Of a DNA stretch of 64,000 nucleotides, positions 8,111-15,853 are shown piece after piece (the first letter of the stretch is position 1; the number at the start of each line of letters is the position of its first letter). The notes under the pieces were generated by a model. It ran no database searches, was not told where the DNA came from, and saw nothing but the letters and a program-made list of their open reading frames with translations. The stretch is from Cyanobium gracile PCC 6307. Its GTDB lineage: Bacteria > Cyanobacteriota > Cyanobacteriia > PCC-6307 > Cyanobiaceae. The stretch spans positions 558,001-622,000 of the forward strand of contig NC_019675.1 in NCBI RefSeq assembly GCF_000316515.1, read 5' to 3'. The translations under genes and the position numbers were made by a program.

Positions 8111-8700
8111 AGCTGGTGTAGCACCAGCTGTCTCCGATGGGACCCGCCTAGGGTCTACGCATGGGACCAGAGCCGGCCAGCCGCGACGCACTGACTCGCT
8201 GTGGCGCCGATGGCTTCATGGGATGGCCGTTCGCGATGTTGACTCCCAGCGGTACCCGTGGTTGCCAGGCCTGTCGCCTGGTCGACAAGGAGCCCTTCGC
8301 TTCTCGAAGAGACGGGTCCAACACCTGCTACGCAGCTATCCAGGATGAGACCCTTACCTGGTCCTGAACCTGCTCCCAGGCTGGATGGGCGAGACACGTG
8401 AACGGAAGCATGCTCGCCCCAGGCCCACAGGCCCTGGGGATGGATCTATCCAGCCGTCCTCGAGCGGCTTCTGCGGTCAATGACCGACTCGAGCCTTGAT
8501 TGACTCGGCGTATCTGTGTCAAAGGCAGATACGCAGTGAATTGAAAGCTAGCTGGGATCTGCCTTTTCAACTTCTGTCCAACCCATGGACAGAACGACGG
8601 TCCACCACTCGCAACCCCTGGACATTCTCCGGCTTCGCGGCCAGATGATCGTCGAGCGCCCACGGCGTCGATGGGGATAGTCCCATCGGTGGTGACAGCT
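8111..8700. ncRNA. Non-coding region with many perfect hairpins and complementary ends
   Basis: No convincing gene is seen from 8050 to 8916. Its ends are complementary: AGCTGTC-T-CCGATGGGAC (8126-8143) matches the reverse complement of 8680-8700 except for a 1-versus-4 base difference. Inside are perfect helices: 8111-8118/8122-8129, 8265-8270/8276-8281, 8508-8516/8526-8534 (9 bp), 8521-8530/8557-8566 (10 bp, exclusive with the previous one), 8572-8580/8586-8594 (9 bp) and 8669-8675/8682-8688. The helix 8379-8386/8448-8455 encloses two abutting hairpins (8387-8393/8413-8419 and 8420-8425/8430-8436) like a three-way junction. Rows such as 8521-8580 (27 of 60 G+C) are far poorer in G+C than nearby genes. 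A large structured RNA or a small non-autonomous mobile element would fit. The strand is unknown. RNase P RNA, tmRNA, 6S RNA and group II domain V were not recognised. Confidence 0.4.
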
Positions 8701-8847
8701 CAAATCGATGAAAAATCACGGTATCGCTGCACCCGCTCTGGTCCAGCTGTGAGACCTACAAATAGTCTCATCGGCAGAATCTGGGACTGGGGCGGCCCTG
8801 GCAACCGAATCCTTCGTCCTGGACGTCGCCTCTGTGTCGCATGACTA

Positions 8848-8881
8848 GACCAGCAAGGCGTCCCAGGTGGGACTGCTGGTC
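8848..8881. other. Strong two-part hairpin before the J-domain gene's 3' end
   Basis: GACCAGCA (8848-8855) pairs with TGCTGGTC (8874-8881). Inside it, GTCCC (8860-8864) pairs with GGGAC (8869-8873) across a 4-base loop, leaving a one-sided 4-base bulge. It lies 36 bp beyond the stop of the minus-strand J-domain gene and may end that transcript, but no T-rich tail follows on that strand. A weaker hairpin (TGAGAC 8750-8755 / GTCTCA 8765-8770) lies further on. Confidence 0.5.
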
Positions 8882-8916
8882 CACTCGCTGGGGGTCCGGC
8901 CGTTCGCCTCGGCGGC

Positions 8917-9999
8917 TCAGCGCTCGTTCGCGGCCCCCTGCCGGTAGAGCTCCTTGAGCAACTGGTAGGCCTCATTGAGGCGCCGCATCGCCTCCACCGA
9001 GCCTCCGGCATCGGGGTGGTGGCTCTGGGCCATCTCCCGGTAAGCCTCGCGGATCTGGGCCAGGGTCAGGCGCTGGCCGGGATCGGTGGGCAACTGCAAC
9101 AGTCGCAGAGCCCCGTGCAGGGTCATGGTGTGCTCCAGGGTCTGGAAGGAGGTGCCCCGGCGGCGGCGCCGGAAACGGTGCACGAAGCGCCGGATCAGGG
9201 TGGGAATCCGCAGGCTCAGGGTCGAACCACTGAACGGGTCTTCCAACACCCCGGCGGTCACCATCACCCGCTCGAACGTCGGCGGTCCATCGCTCCAGCC
9301 GGGAACGAACTGCTGCATCACCTGGCAGGCCGCCGACCAGGTGAAGCTCCGGCCCTCGCTCTGGTCGGACTGGGGCCAGATCTCCTGGCCCAGCCAGAGC
9401 ATGGCCGCCTCCAGCACTGCCGCCCCGGCCGGCGATCCATAGAGCGTGCGCCAGTGGTTGCCGGCCTCCTCCATCGCCTGCTCCACCACCTCGCTGCCGA
9501 GGGGCGGCAGGGGGGTCAGGGGCAGGGGCACGGCAGCCTGCGACACGGTCGGCCGCAGGCTGCGCTTGAGCACATCGGAGCGGCGCCGCACGAAGCCGGG
9601 CAGATCGATCCCCCCCCCCGAGGGCTGGGGGCGTGGGGCCTGCTCCTTCGGAGCTTCCCACTCGAATTCCGCCTGCAGGGTGTCCATCGCCCCCCGTCCC
9701 ACCAGCACCAGGGCCCCCTGCTCCTCCAGGTCCTGCTGATCGTCGCCGTGGCGCTGGAGCGCCCGGCCATCCAGCACCAGACCATGGCCGCCACCGCGAT
9801 CCCCGTCTCGATCCCCCTCACCCTCTCCCTCGCCGTCCCTGTCGTCGCCGGGGCCGAACAGATCGTCAAGCAGCCGTTCGAGCACATCGCCCCGGCTGCG
9901 GATGCCCCACTCCCGGCGCAGATGATCCAGGTGGGCCACCAGCTCCCGGGTGAGGTCGAGGCTGATGCGCTGGCGACCGTCATTCGACTTCTCAGCCAC
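8917..9999 (-). CDS. J-domain protein with N-terminal ribbon-helix-helix-like segment
   Basis: A 360-residue protein. The C-terminus (about 295-355) is a J-domain: GALRLLQLP, then REAYREMAQSHHPDAGG with the HPD tripeptide at 328-330 that stimulates DnaK ATPase, then RLNEAYQLLKELY. The N-terminus (RISLDLTRELVAHLDHLRREWGIRSRGDVLERLLDDLF) has the strand-helix-helix pattern of CopG/Arc DNA-binding folds, followed by an Asp/Glu/Gly-rich run (about 50-72). The middle has no motif I know. Zn-finger and C-terminal substrate domains of classical DnaJ are absent, so this is a type III J-protein that may bring DnaK to a particular partner. It stands alone, 45 bp after the DUF3370 gene on the same strand. 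Confidence 0.75.
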   Translation of the reverse strand: MAEKSNDGRQRISLDLTRELVAHLDHLRREWGIRSRGDVLERLLDDLFGPGDDRDGEGEGEGDRDGDRGGGHGLVLDGRALQRHGDDQQDLEEQGALVLVGRGAMDTLQAEFEWEAPKEQAPRPQPSGGGIDLPGFVRRRSDVLKRSLRPTVSQAAVPLPLTPLPPLGSEVVEQAMEEAGNHWRTLYGSPAGAAVLEAAMLWLGQEIWPQSDQSEGRSFTWSAACQVMQQFVPGWSDGPPTFERVMVTAGVLEDPFSGSTLSLRIPTLIRRFVHRFRRRRRGTSFQTLEHTMTLHGALRLLQLPTDPGQRLTLAQIREAYREMAQSHHPDAGGSVEAMRRLNEAYQLLKELYRQGAANER

Positions 10000-10044
10000 G
10001 GCAGCCCTCCGTCGGTGCTGGATTCGCGGGCATCGGACGGCTTT

Positions 10045-11703
10045 TCAGGGTCCCCGCTGGTCCCGCAGGAACTGCTGCTGGGCCTCCACGGCCTCCCGAT
10101 AGCGATCCACCAGCGTCCCACCCCCAGCGGTGGTGCCCGAGCGGCTGCGCATCGGCGTGATCATCGGGGACGGGGCCAGGACGCTGCGGTTGGACGAGGG
10201 CAGCGGCGGCGGCGGCGTCAGCCAGCCAGGGGCCGGTGCCGGGCGGAGGATCTGGGACGGCGGCACCAGGGGACCGGTGCCGCCGACGGGTGCCGGGGCG
10301 ACGGCGGCGGCCGGCGGCACGATGGTGACCGCCGGAGGAGCGACGGGCGGCGGGGACGGACGGACGGTGGCCCCGGCCCGGGCCAGCTCCAGCTGCCGCT
10401 CCCGTTCCTGGACCATGGCCAGCTGGCTGGCGCTCACCACGCTCAGCAGGTGGCCGGGGGTGGCATCGGCTGGGTAGACGAGGCTGACCCGCACGGGGTT
10501 CACGACTCCGGGCGTCAGGTCGATCGGGCCCAGGGACAGGCTCTGTCCCGAGCGCAGGCCCACATGCACCTCCCGCAGGCCGGCAGGGGTCTGGATCTGG
10601 ATCGAACCCCGGAAGGCCGTGAACGGCTGGCCACCGATCAGGGTGGGGTGGCTCATCACCAGTTCGTAGGGGCCGCTGCCCTTGAGGTTCAGGTCGATGT
10701 CGAAGCGAACCCCGTAGGTGCCGACGTTGTCGAGGGAGGAATCGACCATGCGGCTGGTCAGGGCGTTGACCTGCACGTCCCGGGTACCGAAGTTGTGCCG
10801 GTCGGTGCTGGTGAAGGGCACGTGCAGCGGACCCTTGATGTCGAGGTCGTGGCTGATCGAGGCCTGGTAGGCATCGCCGAGGGCCACCCCGCCCACCCGG
10901 GAGAAGATGCGCCGGTTGTGGATGTCGTTGATCCGACTGAGGTAGACCCTTCCCGGGGCCAGCCGGCCCTCATCCAGCACGGCCAGCACTTCGTTGTAGG
11001 AGTCGCGCGCTTTGGCGGCCACCACCGCGATCTGGAAGGGGCCGTCGCTGCGGCCGCGCAGCAGGGCATTGGCGATGCCGAGGGCCGGCAGCTGGGTCTG
11101 GAAGAGAACGATGCGGCTGCGGGCCGGAATCGTGATCTCGTCGGTCAGGCGGCTGTCCAGCCGGCCGCGGAGCATCTGCACGGCGGTGGCGTCACCGGGG
11201 CCGGTGTTCCAGGGACGGGGACCCAAGGGCTTGACCCCCATCAGATTGTTGGCGAGGTACGGGGCCTCGAAGCTGTTACGCACCGCCCCCTTCTCAAAGC
11301 GGATGTGCACCGGACGCACGCCTGGATTGATCAGGATCGCGGCCAGGGTGAGCTCCGCCCGCCGGTCGCCGGGGGAGATGGAACGGCGGTTGGGGGGGAA
11401 GTACTTGTGGTGCAGGTGCATGCCGAACTCCCCGTTGAAGGTGTATTCGGCATTGCGCAGCGGTTGGCCTGTCTCGGCGGCGTAGGCATAGCCAGGCGCG
11501 GTGTTGATCAGGATCCCCGGCCCCTCGACCTCCTCGGGCTGGTTGGAGTGCAGCACCGGCACGTTGTTGAAGGTGCCGTTCAGCGGCCGGGCCTTCTGAC
11601 CCGCCATCAGGGCCACATAGGCGTGGGTGGGCTGCGCCAGGACGAGGCCCAGACCCAGCGTCAGCCAGACACCGATGGGACCAATGGGGGAAACTGATCT
11701 CAA
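10045..11703 (-). CDS. DUF3370 family secreted protein
   Basis: A 552-residue protein with an N-terminal signal peptide (GVWLTLGLGLVLAQPTHAY, cleavage near residue 28). The mature start, ALMAGQKARPLNGTFNNVPVLHSNQPEEVEGPGILINTAPG, is characteristic of the cyanobacterial DUF3370 family. The folded part runs to about residue 430. It is followed by a Pro/Ala/Val-rich tail (APPAVTIVPPAAAVAPAPVGG and so on) that looks disordered or wall-spanning, and a short charged end. Family members are exported and of unknown role. The reading frame opposite this gene is open for almost its whole length but has no protein-like character. Confidence 0.8.
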   Translation of the reverse strand: MRSVSPIGPIGVWLTLGLGLVLAQPTHAYVALMAGQKARPLNGTFNNVPVLHSNQPEEVEGPGILINTAPGYAYAAETGQPLRNAEYTFNGEFGMHLHHKYFPPNRRSISPGDRRAELTLAAILINPGVRPVHIRFEKGAVRNSFEAPYLANNLMGVKPLGPRPWNTGPGDATAVQMLRGRLDSRLTDEITIPARSRIVLFQTQLPALGIANALLRGRSDGPFQIAVVAAKARDSYNEVLAVLDEGRLAPGRVYLSRINDIHNRRIFSRVGGVALGDAYQASISHDLDIKGPLHVPFTSTDRHNFGTRDVQVNALTSRMVDSSLDNVGTYGVRFDIDLNLKGSGPYELVMSHPTLIGGQPFTAFRGSIQIQTPAGLREVHVGLRSGQSLSLGPIDLTPGVVNPVRVSLVYPADATPGHLLSVVSASQLAMVQERERQLELARAGATVRPSPPPVAPPAVTIVPPAAAVAPAPVGGTGPLVPPSQILRPAPAPGWLTPPPPLPSSNRSVLAPSPMITPMRSRSGTTAGGGTLVDRYREAVEAQQQFLRDQRGP

Positions 11704-11847
11704 ATTGCGACAGGCTGGTGGTGTGGGTGGCCAGAGGACGGTAAGGCGGGATGCGACCGTCCCAACCGATGGGGGGGTGCGTGGAACTGGGCAGCCCCGG
11801 ATGGAACGACGGGCTCGCTAGAACGGACCCACTATGCAGATTTTGTC

Positions 11848-12039
11848 ATGATTCCTCCCTTCGGGTACTGCTCCGGGTCGGAGTCCGGAGCCAGCGCCCT
11901 GCGGCGGTATCAGGAACGCAAGCTGCGCCTGCTCAGCTTCTGGCGCGATGGCATCGAGCGTCAGCTGGCTGCCATGAACGCCGCCATCAGCACCCTTGAG
12001 CAGCAGATGCACCGCGATCAGGGCGATCACCAGGGGTGA
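11848..12039 (+). CDS. Small conserved-type hypothetical protein
   Basis: A 63-residue protein with an amphipathic, probably helical core (ALRRYQERKLRLLSFWRDGIERQLAAMNAAISTLEQQM) that could form a coiled coil. It has no signal peptide or membrane segment. I recall similar short proteins in picocyanobacteria but can assign no function. The last 53 bp overlap, tail to tail, the 3' end of the sigma-factor gene on the other strand. The ATG at 11848 is the only good start. Confidence 0.5.
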   Translation: MIPPFGYCSGSESGASALRRYQERKLRLLSFWRDGIERQLAAMNAAISTLEQQMHRDQGDHQG

Positions 12040-12751
12040 GTCCGCGGGCGTCCAGCTCCCGCCGCAGCTGCTCCAGCCCCTTGTGCAGCAAGCGTTTCAC
12101 CGTCATCGGGCTGACATCCATCTGGCGCCCGAGACGGCGATAGCTCCAGCCCGCCAGAACCACCTGGCGCACCACCAGCTTGGTGCGGGGATCCAGCAGC
12201 TCCAGCAGCATCGCCGCCGACGGGCCCGGCTCCTCCCGGAGGCAAGGCTCGCTGGTCGTCTGGGACGCCACGGCCTCCAGAAAGCTGGGGTCATCCAGGT
12301 TGGCGGGCCTGGCCAGCAGCCGCTGCAGCTCCAGCCGTCGCCACTCCGCCGGGGTGACGCCCAGGGCGCCGCTGAGCAGGGTGATCGCCCGGCCGGGATC
12401 CTCCAGCAGGGAGGGGTGGCGGCTGAGTCGGTTGAACCGTTCCTGGAGCTCCGCCTGGCGCCGCGGCAGTCGCACCATCGGGGCCGCATCCCGCAGGTAG
12501 TGGAGGATGGCTCCGCGGATGTGGGGTCTGGCGAAGGCCTCAAATGGGGTGCGGCGTTCCTCCTTGTAGAGCTCAGCGGCCCGGATCAGCCCCAGCAGCC
12601 CCACCTGGAGCAGGTCCTCGAAGGATTCCCGGCTGCAACGGGCGTAGTGCAGGGCCAGGGGGCGGACCACGCCCCGGTACTGCTCCACACGCCGGTTGCG
12701 GCGGGCGGCGGCGGGGGGAAGGGTCTGGTGGCAGGAAGGGGAGGGGGCCAT
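11987..12751 (-). CDS. Sigma-70 family alternative sigma factor (group 3-like)
   Basis: About 254 residues from the ATG at 12751; an in-frame extension to 12877 adds 42 unstructured residues and was not chosen. Region 2 is present (RNRRVEQYRGVVRPLALHYARCSRESFEDLLQVGLLGLIRAAELY, then FEAFARPHIRGAILHYLRD), with a reduced region 3. Region 4 is a helix-turn-helix: LVVRQVVLAGWSYRRLGRQMDVSPMTVKRLLHKGLEQL. There is no region 1.1, so it is an alternative sigma factor. It resembles SigF-like and other small sigma factors of picocyanobacteria, but the target regulon cannot be read here. No anti-sigma gene is adjacent. Confidence 0.85.
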   Translation of the reverse strand: MAPSPSCHQTLPPAAARRNRRVEQYRGVVRPLALHYARCSRESFEDLLQVGLLGLIRAAELYKEERRTPFEAFARPHIRGAILHYLRDAAPMVRLPRRQAELQERFNRLSRHPSLLEDPGRAITLLSGALGVTPAEWRRLELQRLLARPANLDDPSFLEAVASQTTSEPCLREEPGPSAAMLLELLDPRTKLVVRQVVLAGWSYRRLGRQMDVSPMTVKRLLHKGLEQLRRELDARGLTPGDRPDRGASAAQGC

Positions 12752-12895
12752 GGTCGTGGGGCCTGGACGTCGGCGATGTCGGGACAGCGGGGCGTGCCGT
12801 TGCGCCGATGACGGCTGGCGGTGCGCTCCTTTTCCAGAGAGGGCCAGGGGGCCCGAAACGCACAACCGTGAAAACACGGAAGTTTGCCGCTGGGC

Positions 12896-13726
12896 TCAGG
12901 AGCGGGGGGCGGCCACATTCTTCAGCAGGACCCAGGGGCCATGCCGTTCCAGCCAGCTCCTGTCGGAGCCCTCGGTGATCAGCAGGAAGCCGGCGAAGCC
13001 CAGGGCATTGACGCTGAAGCCGGCCCCGTGCTCCCGCACCCGACGCACGGTCAGGAACCAGTCGTCGTCGAAGAGCAGGTTGTAGGGGTGCAGGGGCTCG
13101 CTGTCTCGGCCCGGATCCCCCAGCTCCAGATCCCTGGCATGGGCGTGGTAGAGATCCGCCAGATCGGACCCGCCCAGGGGGTCGCTGCGCCGGCTCAGGC
13201 GGTAGGCCCAGCTCCAGGCGGGCTTCCCCGTCTCCAGCTGCTCCAGGAACAGCGGCGCCAGGGGGCAGCTGGGCTCACCTGGCCGGCGTGGCAGCAGCTG
13301 CAGATGACGATGGGGCTGGCTGGCGCCGGAGCGGGCGCCGCTGTTGAAGAACCACAGCCCGCCGGTGTCCCGGCCCACCTGCGCCACCGCCTGCCAGTCG
13401 GAGGCCTCGATCCAGCCGGCCTGGGGGCGCCAGTCCCGGGTGATCACCAGCAGGTGAGCCTCCTGCACCGGGTACTTGTTCAGCAGCAGCACGTGGGCGG
13501 GCTCCAGCAGCTCCACCTGCAGGGGCCTGTCCCAGGGCAGGAAGGGGTTGGGCCGGGGCCCACCCTGGCGCAGGTGTCGGGGCGTGGAGGAGAGCAGCTC
13601 GCGGACAACGAACGGCTCCATGCCGGGAACCGGCAGGATGCACGTATCAAGGGGCACCAGGGCTCCCTGGCGGCGGGCCCGCTCCGTTACCTCACGGGCC
13701 CGTTGCCAACAGCGCTCAGCTCGCAC
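12896..13726 (-). CDS. ATP adenylyltransferase (Ap4A phosphorylase)
   Basis: A 276-residue protein of the HIT-like ATP adenylyltransferase family, which cleaves diadenosine tetraphosphate by phosphorolysis to ADP and ATP. The signature is SGASQPHRHLQLLP, in which the HxHxQ block carries the nucleotide-attacking His. It is preceded by NKYPVQEAHLLVIT, which resembles the substrate-binding strand of Apa2. The length fits the bacterial Ap4A phosphorylases. The start overlaps by 11 bp the end of the SpoIID-like gene just upstream on the same strand, suggesting cotranscription. The downstream gap (12752-12895) holds a small dyad, CCGTG-AAAA-CACGG at 12866-12879. Confidence 0.87.
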   Translation of the reverse strand: MRAERCWQRAREVTERARRQGALVPLDTCILPVPGMEPFVVRELLSSTPRHLRQGGPRPNPFLPWDRPLQVELLEPAHVLLLNKYPVQEAHLLVITRDWRPQAGWIEASDWQAVAQVGRDTGGLWFFNSGARSGASQPHRHLQLLPRRPGEPSCPLAPLFLEQLETGKPAWSWAYRLSRRSDPLGGSDLADLYHAHARDLELGDPGRDSEPLHPYNLLFDDDWFLTVRRVREHGAGFSVNALGFAGFLLITEGSDRSWLERHGPWVLLKNVAAPRS

Positions 13727-14789
13727 CGGCCTGCAGTCGGGCCAGGGAGGCGCCCCGGTAGTAGCGCCCGAGGATCTCGTTGTACCGCAGTCCCTGCTCC
13801 GCCAGATCCTGGGCGCCGTGCTGGCTCATGCTGGCCCCCAGATGGCCATGGGCCTCCTGGGTGATGCGGGTGGTGGCCGCGTAGAGGCTTTCGACGATGC
13901 CCCCCTGGTAGCTGAGGATCACCCCGGAGGTGCTGGCGGTGGCCTGGCGGGTGCGGGCGGTGACGCTGCCCAGGCCCCGGTAGGCCTGCCAGCGGGTGGT
14001 GTCGCCCAGATGCCAGTGGGCACTGGCCGGACGGGCCATGTGGGCCATGGCGTAGGACCGGGCCGCCACGGCCTGGGCCTTGAGGGCCTCCATGTTCCAG
14101 CTGCTGGGCATTTCCGCACCCACCACCGAACTGATGTAGCGCTCCAGGGAGACGTGGTTCACCAGCTGAAGGCCCTGGGATCCGCGCAGCACCCTCAGCC
14201 GGCCTTCGTAGGGACGGCCGTCCACCTGCAGGACGTGGTCGGACCCCGTCTCCATCCAGACCTCGGCCCGTCCGTCCATGGCCGCCGCCAGGTCGGGGGT
14301 GTCGGCGGGACCGCCCTCCTGGACGGGGCGCCCGTCCCGGTCGACCAGCCTCCAGACGCCGCTGGCGCCCAGCCGGGGGGAAGGGGAGGCGCCCAGCAGG
14401 GCCACCCGGATCTCGAGGGGGACCTCCGCGCCGGCCTCCGGCTCCACCAGGGCCGGGTCGGGATCGCTCAGGCTGGTGCGCTGGGCCTGCAGGGACGCCG
14501 CCGCCAGCAGATCCCTGTCCGGGGCTTCGCTGGCCCCGGTGTCCGTCTGGGAGACCTCCCGGGGCTGGGCGATCAGGGCTTCGAGGAGGTCGGGATCCGA
14601 GCGGGAGGCCCCCGCCGGGATCAGCTCCTGGGCAGCGAAACCGGCCCCCACTGCCACGACGGCCAGGGGGGCGGTGAGCAGGATCGGGTGGCGGCGACAA
14701 CCCTGCAGCAGTCGCCGGCCGGTGGCGCGGAAAGCGACGATGGCGGCCGTGATGTGCCGGCTCACGGCGGAGATCCACAAAGGGTGCAT
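13716..14789 (-). CDS. SpoIID/LytB-domain protein (probable cell-wall enzyme)
   Basis: A 357-residue protein. A hydrophobic segment near residues 35-55 (HPILLTAPLAVVAVGAGFAAQ) looks like a signal anchor. The C-terminal half carries the SpoIID/LytB signature: LERYISSVVGAEMPSSWNMEALKAQAVAARSYAMAHM, then TRQATASTSGVILSYQGGIVESLYAATT. In sporulating bacteria SpoIID is a lytic transglycosylase acting on peptidoglycan, and the cyanobacterial relatives are presumed to act on the wall too. The first visible start gives a clean membrane anchor. It overlaps the downstream Ap4A phosphorylase gene by 11 bp and is 80 bp from gpsA. Confidence 0.82.
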   Translation of the reverse strand: MHPLWISAVSRHITAAIVAFRATGRRLLQGCRRHPILLTAPLAVVAVGAGFAAQELIPAGASRSDPDLLEALIAQPREVSQTDTGASEAPDRDLLAAASLQAQRTSLSDPDPALVEPEAGAEVPLEIRVALLGASPSPRLGASGVWRLVDRDGRPVQEGGPADTPDLAAAMDGRAEVWMETGSDHVLQVDGRPYEGRLRVLRGSQGLQLVNHVSLERYISSVVGAEMPSSWNMEALKAQAVAARSYAMAHMARPASAHWHLGDTTRWQAYRGLGSVTARTRQATASTSGVILSYQGGIVESLYAATTRITQEAHGHLGASMSQHGAQDLAEQGLRYNEILGRYYRGASLARLQAGAS

Positions 14790-14869
14790 GGATCATGCCG
14801 GAGAATCCGTCTCCGTCGCCGCCCGGCGCAGGACGGTCCCCCCATTGCACGGCGGCACAGCCGTGTCGT

Positions 14870-15790
14870 TCAGGGGGCCGCTTCGGCCCGCAGGTCGCGC
14901 TGCATCAGCTCCTGCACCGCCTGGCGGGCCTCCAGCTCCCCCGCCAGCAGGCGCACCACCTGCCCGCAGATGGGCAGTTGCCACCCCTCCCGCTCGGCCA
15001 GGGCCAGGGTGGCACGGGCGGTGCGGGGCCCCTCCACGGTGGCGCCGATGCGGCCGAGGGCGGTGGCCTCGTCGCAGCCCTCGGCCAGCAGGCTGCCGAA
15101 GCGGTAGTTACGGCTGAGGCTGCTGTTGGCCGTGGCCAGCAGGTCCCCCAGGCCCGCCAGCCCGTAGAGAGTGGTGGGCTGGCCGCCGAGAGCCTGGAGC
15201 ACGACGGCGATCTCCGCCAGACCCCGGCACAGCAGGGAGGCCTTGGCGTTCGCCCCCAGGCCCAGCCCGTCACTGATGCCGGCGGCCAGGGCGATCACGT
15301 TCTTGAGGGCTCCCGCCGCCTCGGTGCCGATCGGATCGGCGTTCGTGTAGAGCCGCAGGTGCGGGGTCCGCAGCTGCTCCTGCAACCGGCGGGCCAGCGC
15401 GGGGTCGTCGCTGCTGAGCACGCTCGCCGCGGGCAGGCCCCGATCCAGCTCCTCGGCCAGATTCGGGCCGCTCATCACCGCCAGCGGCAGCGCTGGCAGG
15501 TGGCGCCGCCAGAGCTGGCTGGCGGTGCAGAGGCTGTCGAGGTCAATGCCCTTGCTGCAGCTCAGGAGCGGCAGGCCCTGCGGCCAGTGCCCCTGCAGGC
15601 CCAGGCCAAGGGGGGTGACCCCCACCATCGACACGGCCACCACGACCAGATCGCAGTCCTGCAGAAGGGCCGCCGGGTCTCCCCCATCCCGCCGCGACCA
15701 GCTGCGGAGCTGATGCCCCTGGCGCTCCCAGAGCCGCAGCAACGTGCCGCCCCAGGCACCCCGACCCAGCACGGTGATGCGCAGACTCAT
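14870..15790 (-). CDS. gpsA: Glycerol-3-phosphate dehydrogenase [NAD(P)+]
   Basis: A 306-residue cytosolic enzyme reducing dihydroxyacetone phosphate to sn-glycerol 3-phosphate for phospholipid synthesis. The N-terminal Rossmann motif is ITVLGRGAWGGTLL (residues 5-18). Downstream are LSCSKGID, MSGPNLAEEL and GALKNVIALAAGISDGLGLGANAKASLLCRGL, which holds the catalytic Lys, then YGLAGLGDLLATANSSLSRNYRFG. The length is slightly under the usual 320-340, as is common in picocyanobacteria. The first Gly of the classic GxGxxG is followed by Arg rather than Ala, a mild deviation. Confidence 0.94.
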   Translation of the reverse strand: MSLRITVLGRGAWGGTLLRLWERQGHQLRSWSRRDGGDPAALLQDCDLVVVAVSMVGVTPLGLGLQGHWPQGLPLLSCSKGIDLDSLCTASQLWRRHLPALPLAVMSGPNLAEELDRGLPAASVLSSDDPALARRLQEQLRTPHLRLYTNADPIGTEAAGALKNVIALAAGISDGLGLGANAKASLLCRGLAEIAVVLQALGGQPTTLYGLAGLGDLLATANSSLSRNYRFGSLLAEGCDEATALGRIGATVEGPRTARATLALAEREGWQLPICGQVVRLLAGELEARQAVQELMQRDLRAEAAP

Positions 15791-15853
15791 GGACCGACGC
15801 GCGGGGCAGATCCCCGGATGGCCCTGCCATCATGCGCCATCCCCCTGCCCGCC

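Noticed and set aside
8161..8367. Short frames in the gene-free region (8161-8367 plus; 8155-8397 and 8328-8663 minus)
   Set aside because: They have no ribosome-binding site or motif, overlap each other, and their composition follows the hairpins of the DNA rather than a protein. I treat them as non-coding.
8050..8916. RNase P RNA, tmRNA, 6S RNA or a group II intron in the gap after apcD
   Set aside because: The expected conserved cores (for example the GAGGAAAGTCC box of RNase P RNA, a tmRNA tag sequence, or the domain V hairpin) were not found on either strand by reading.
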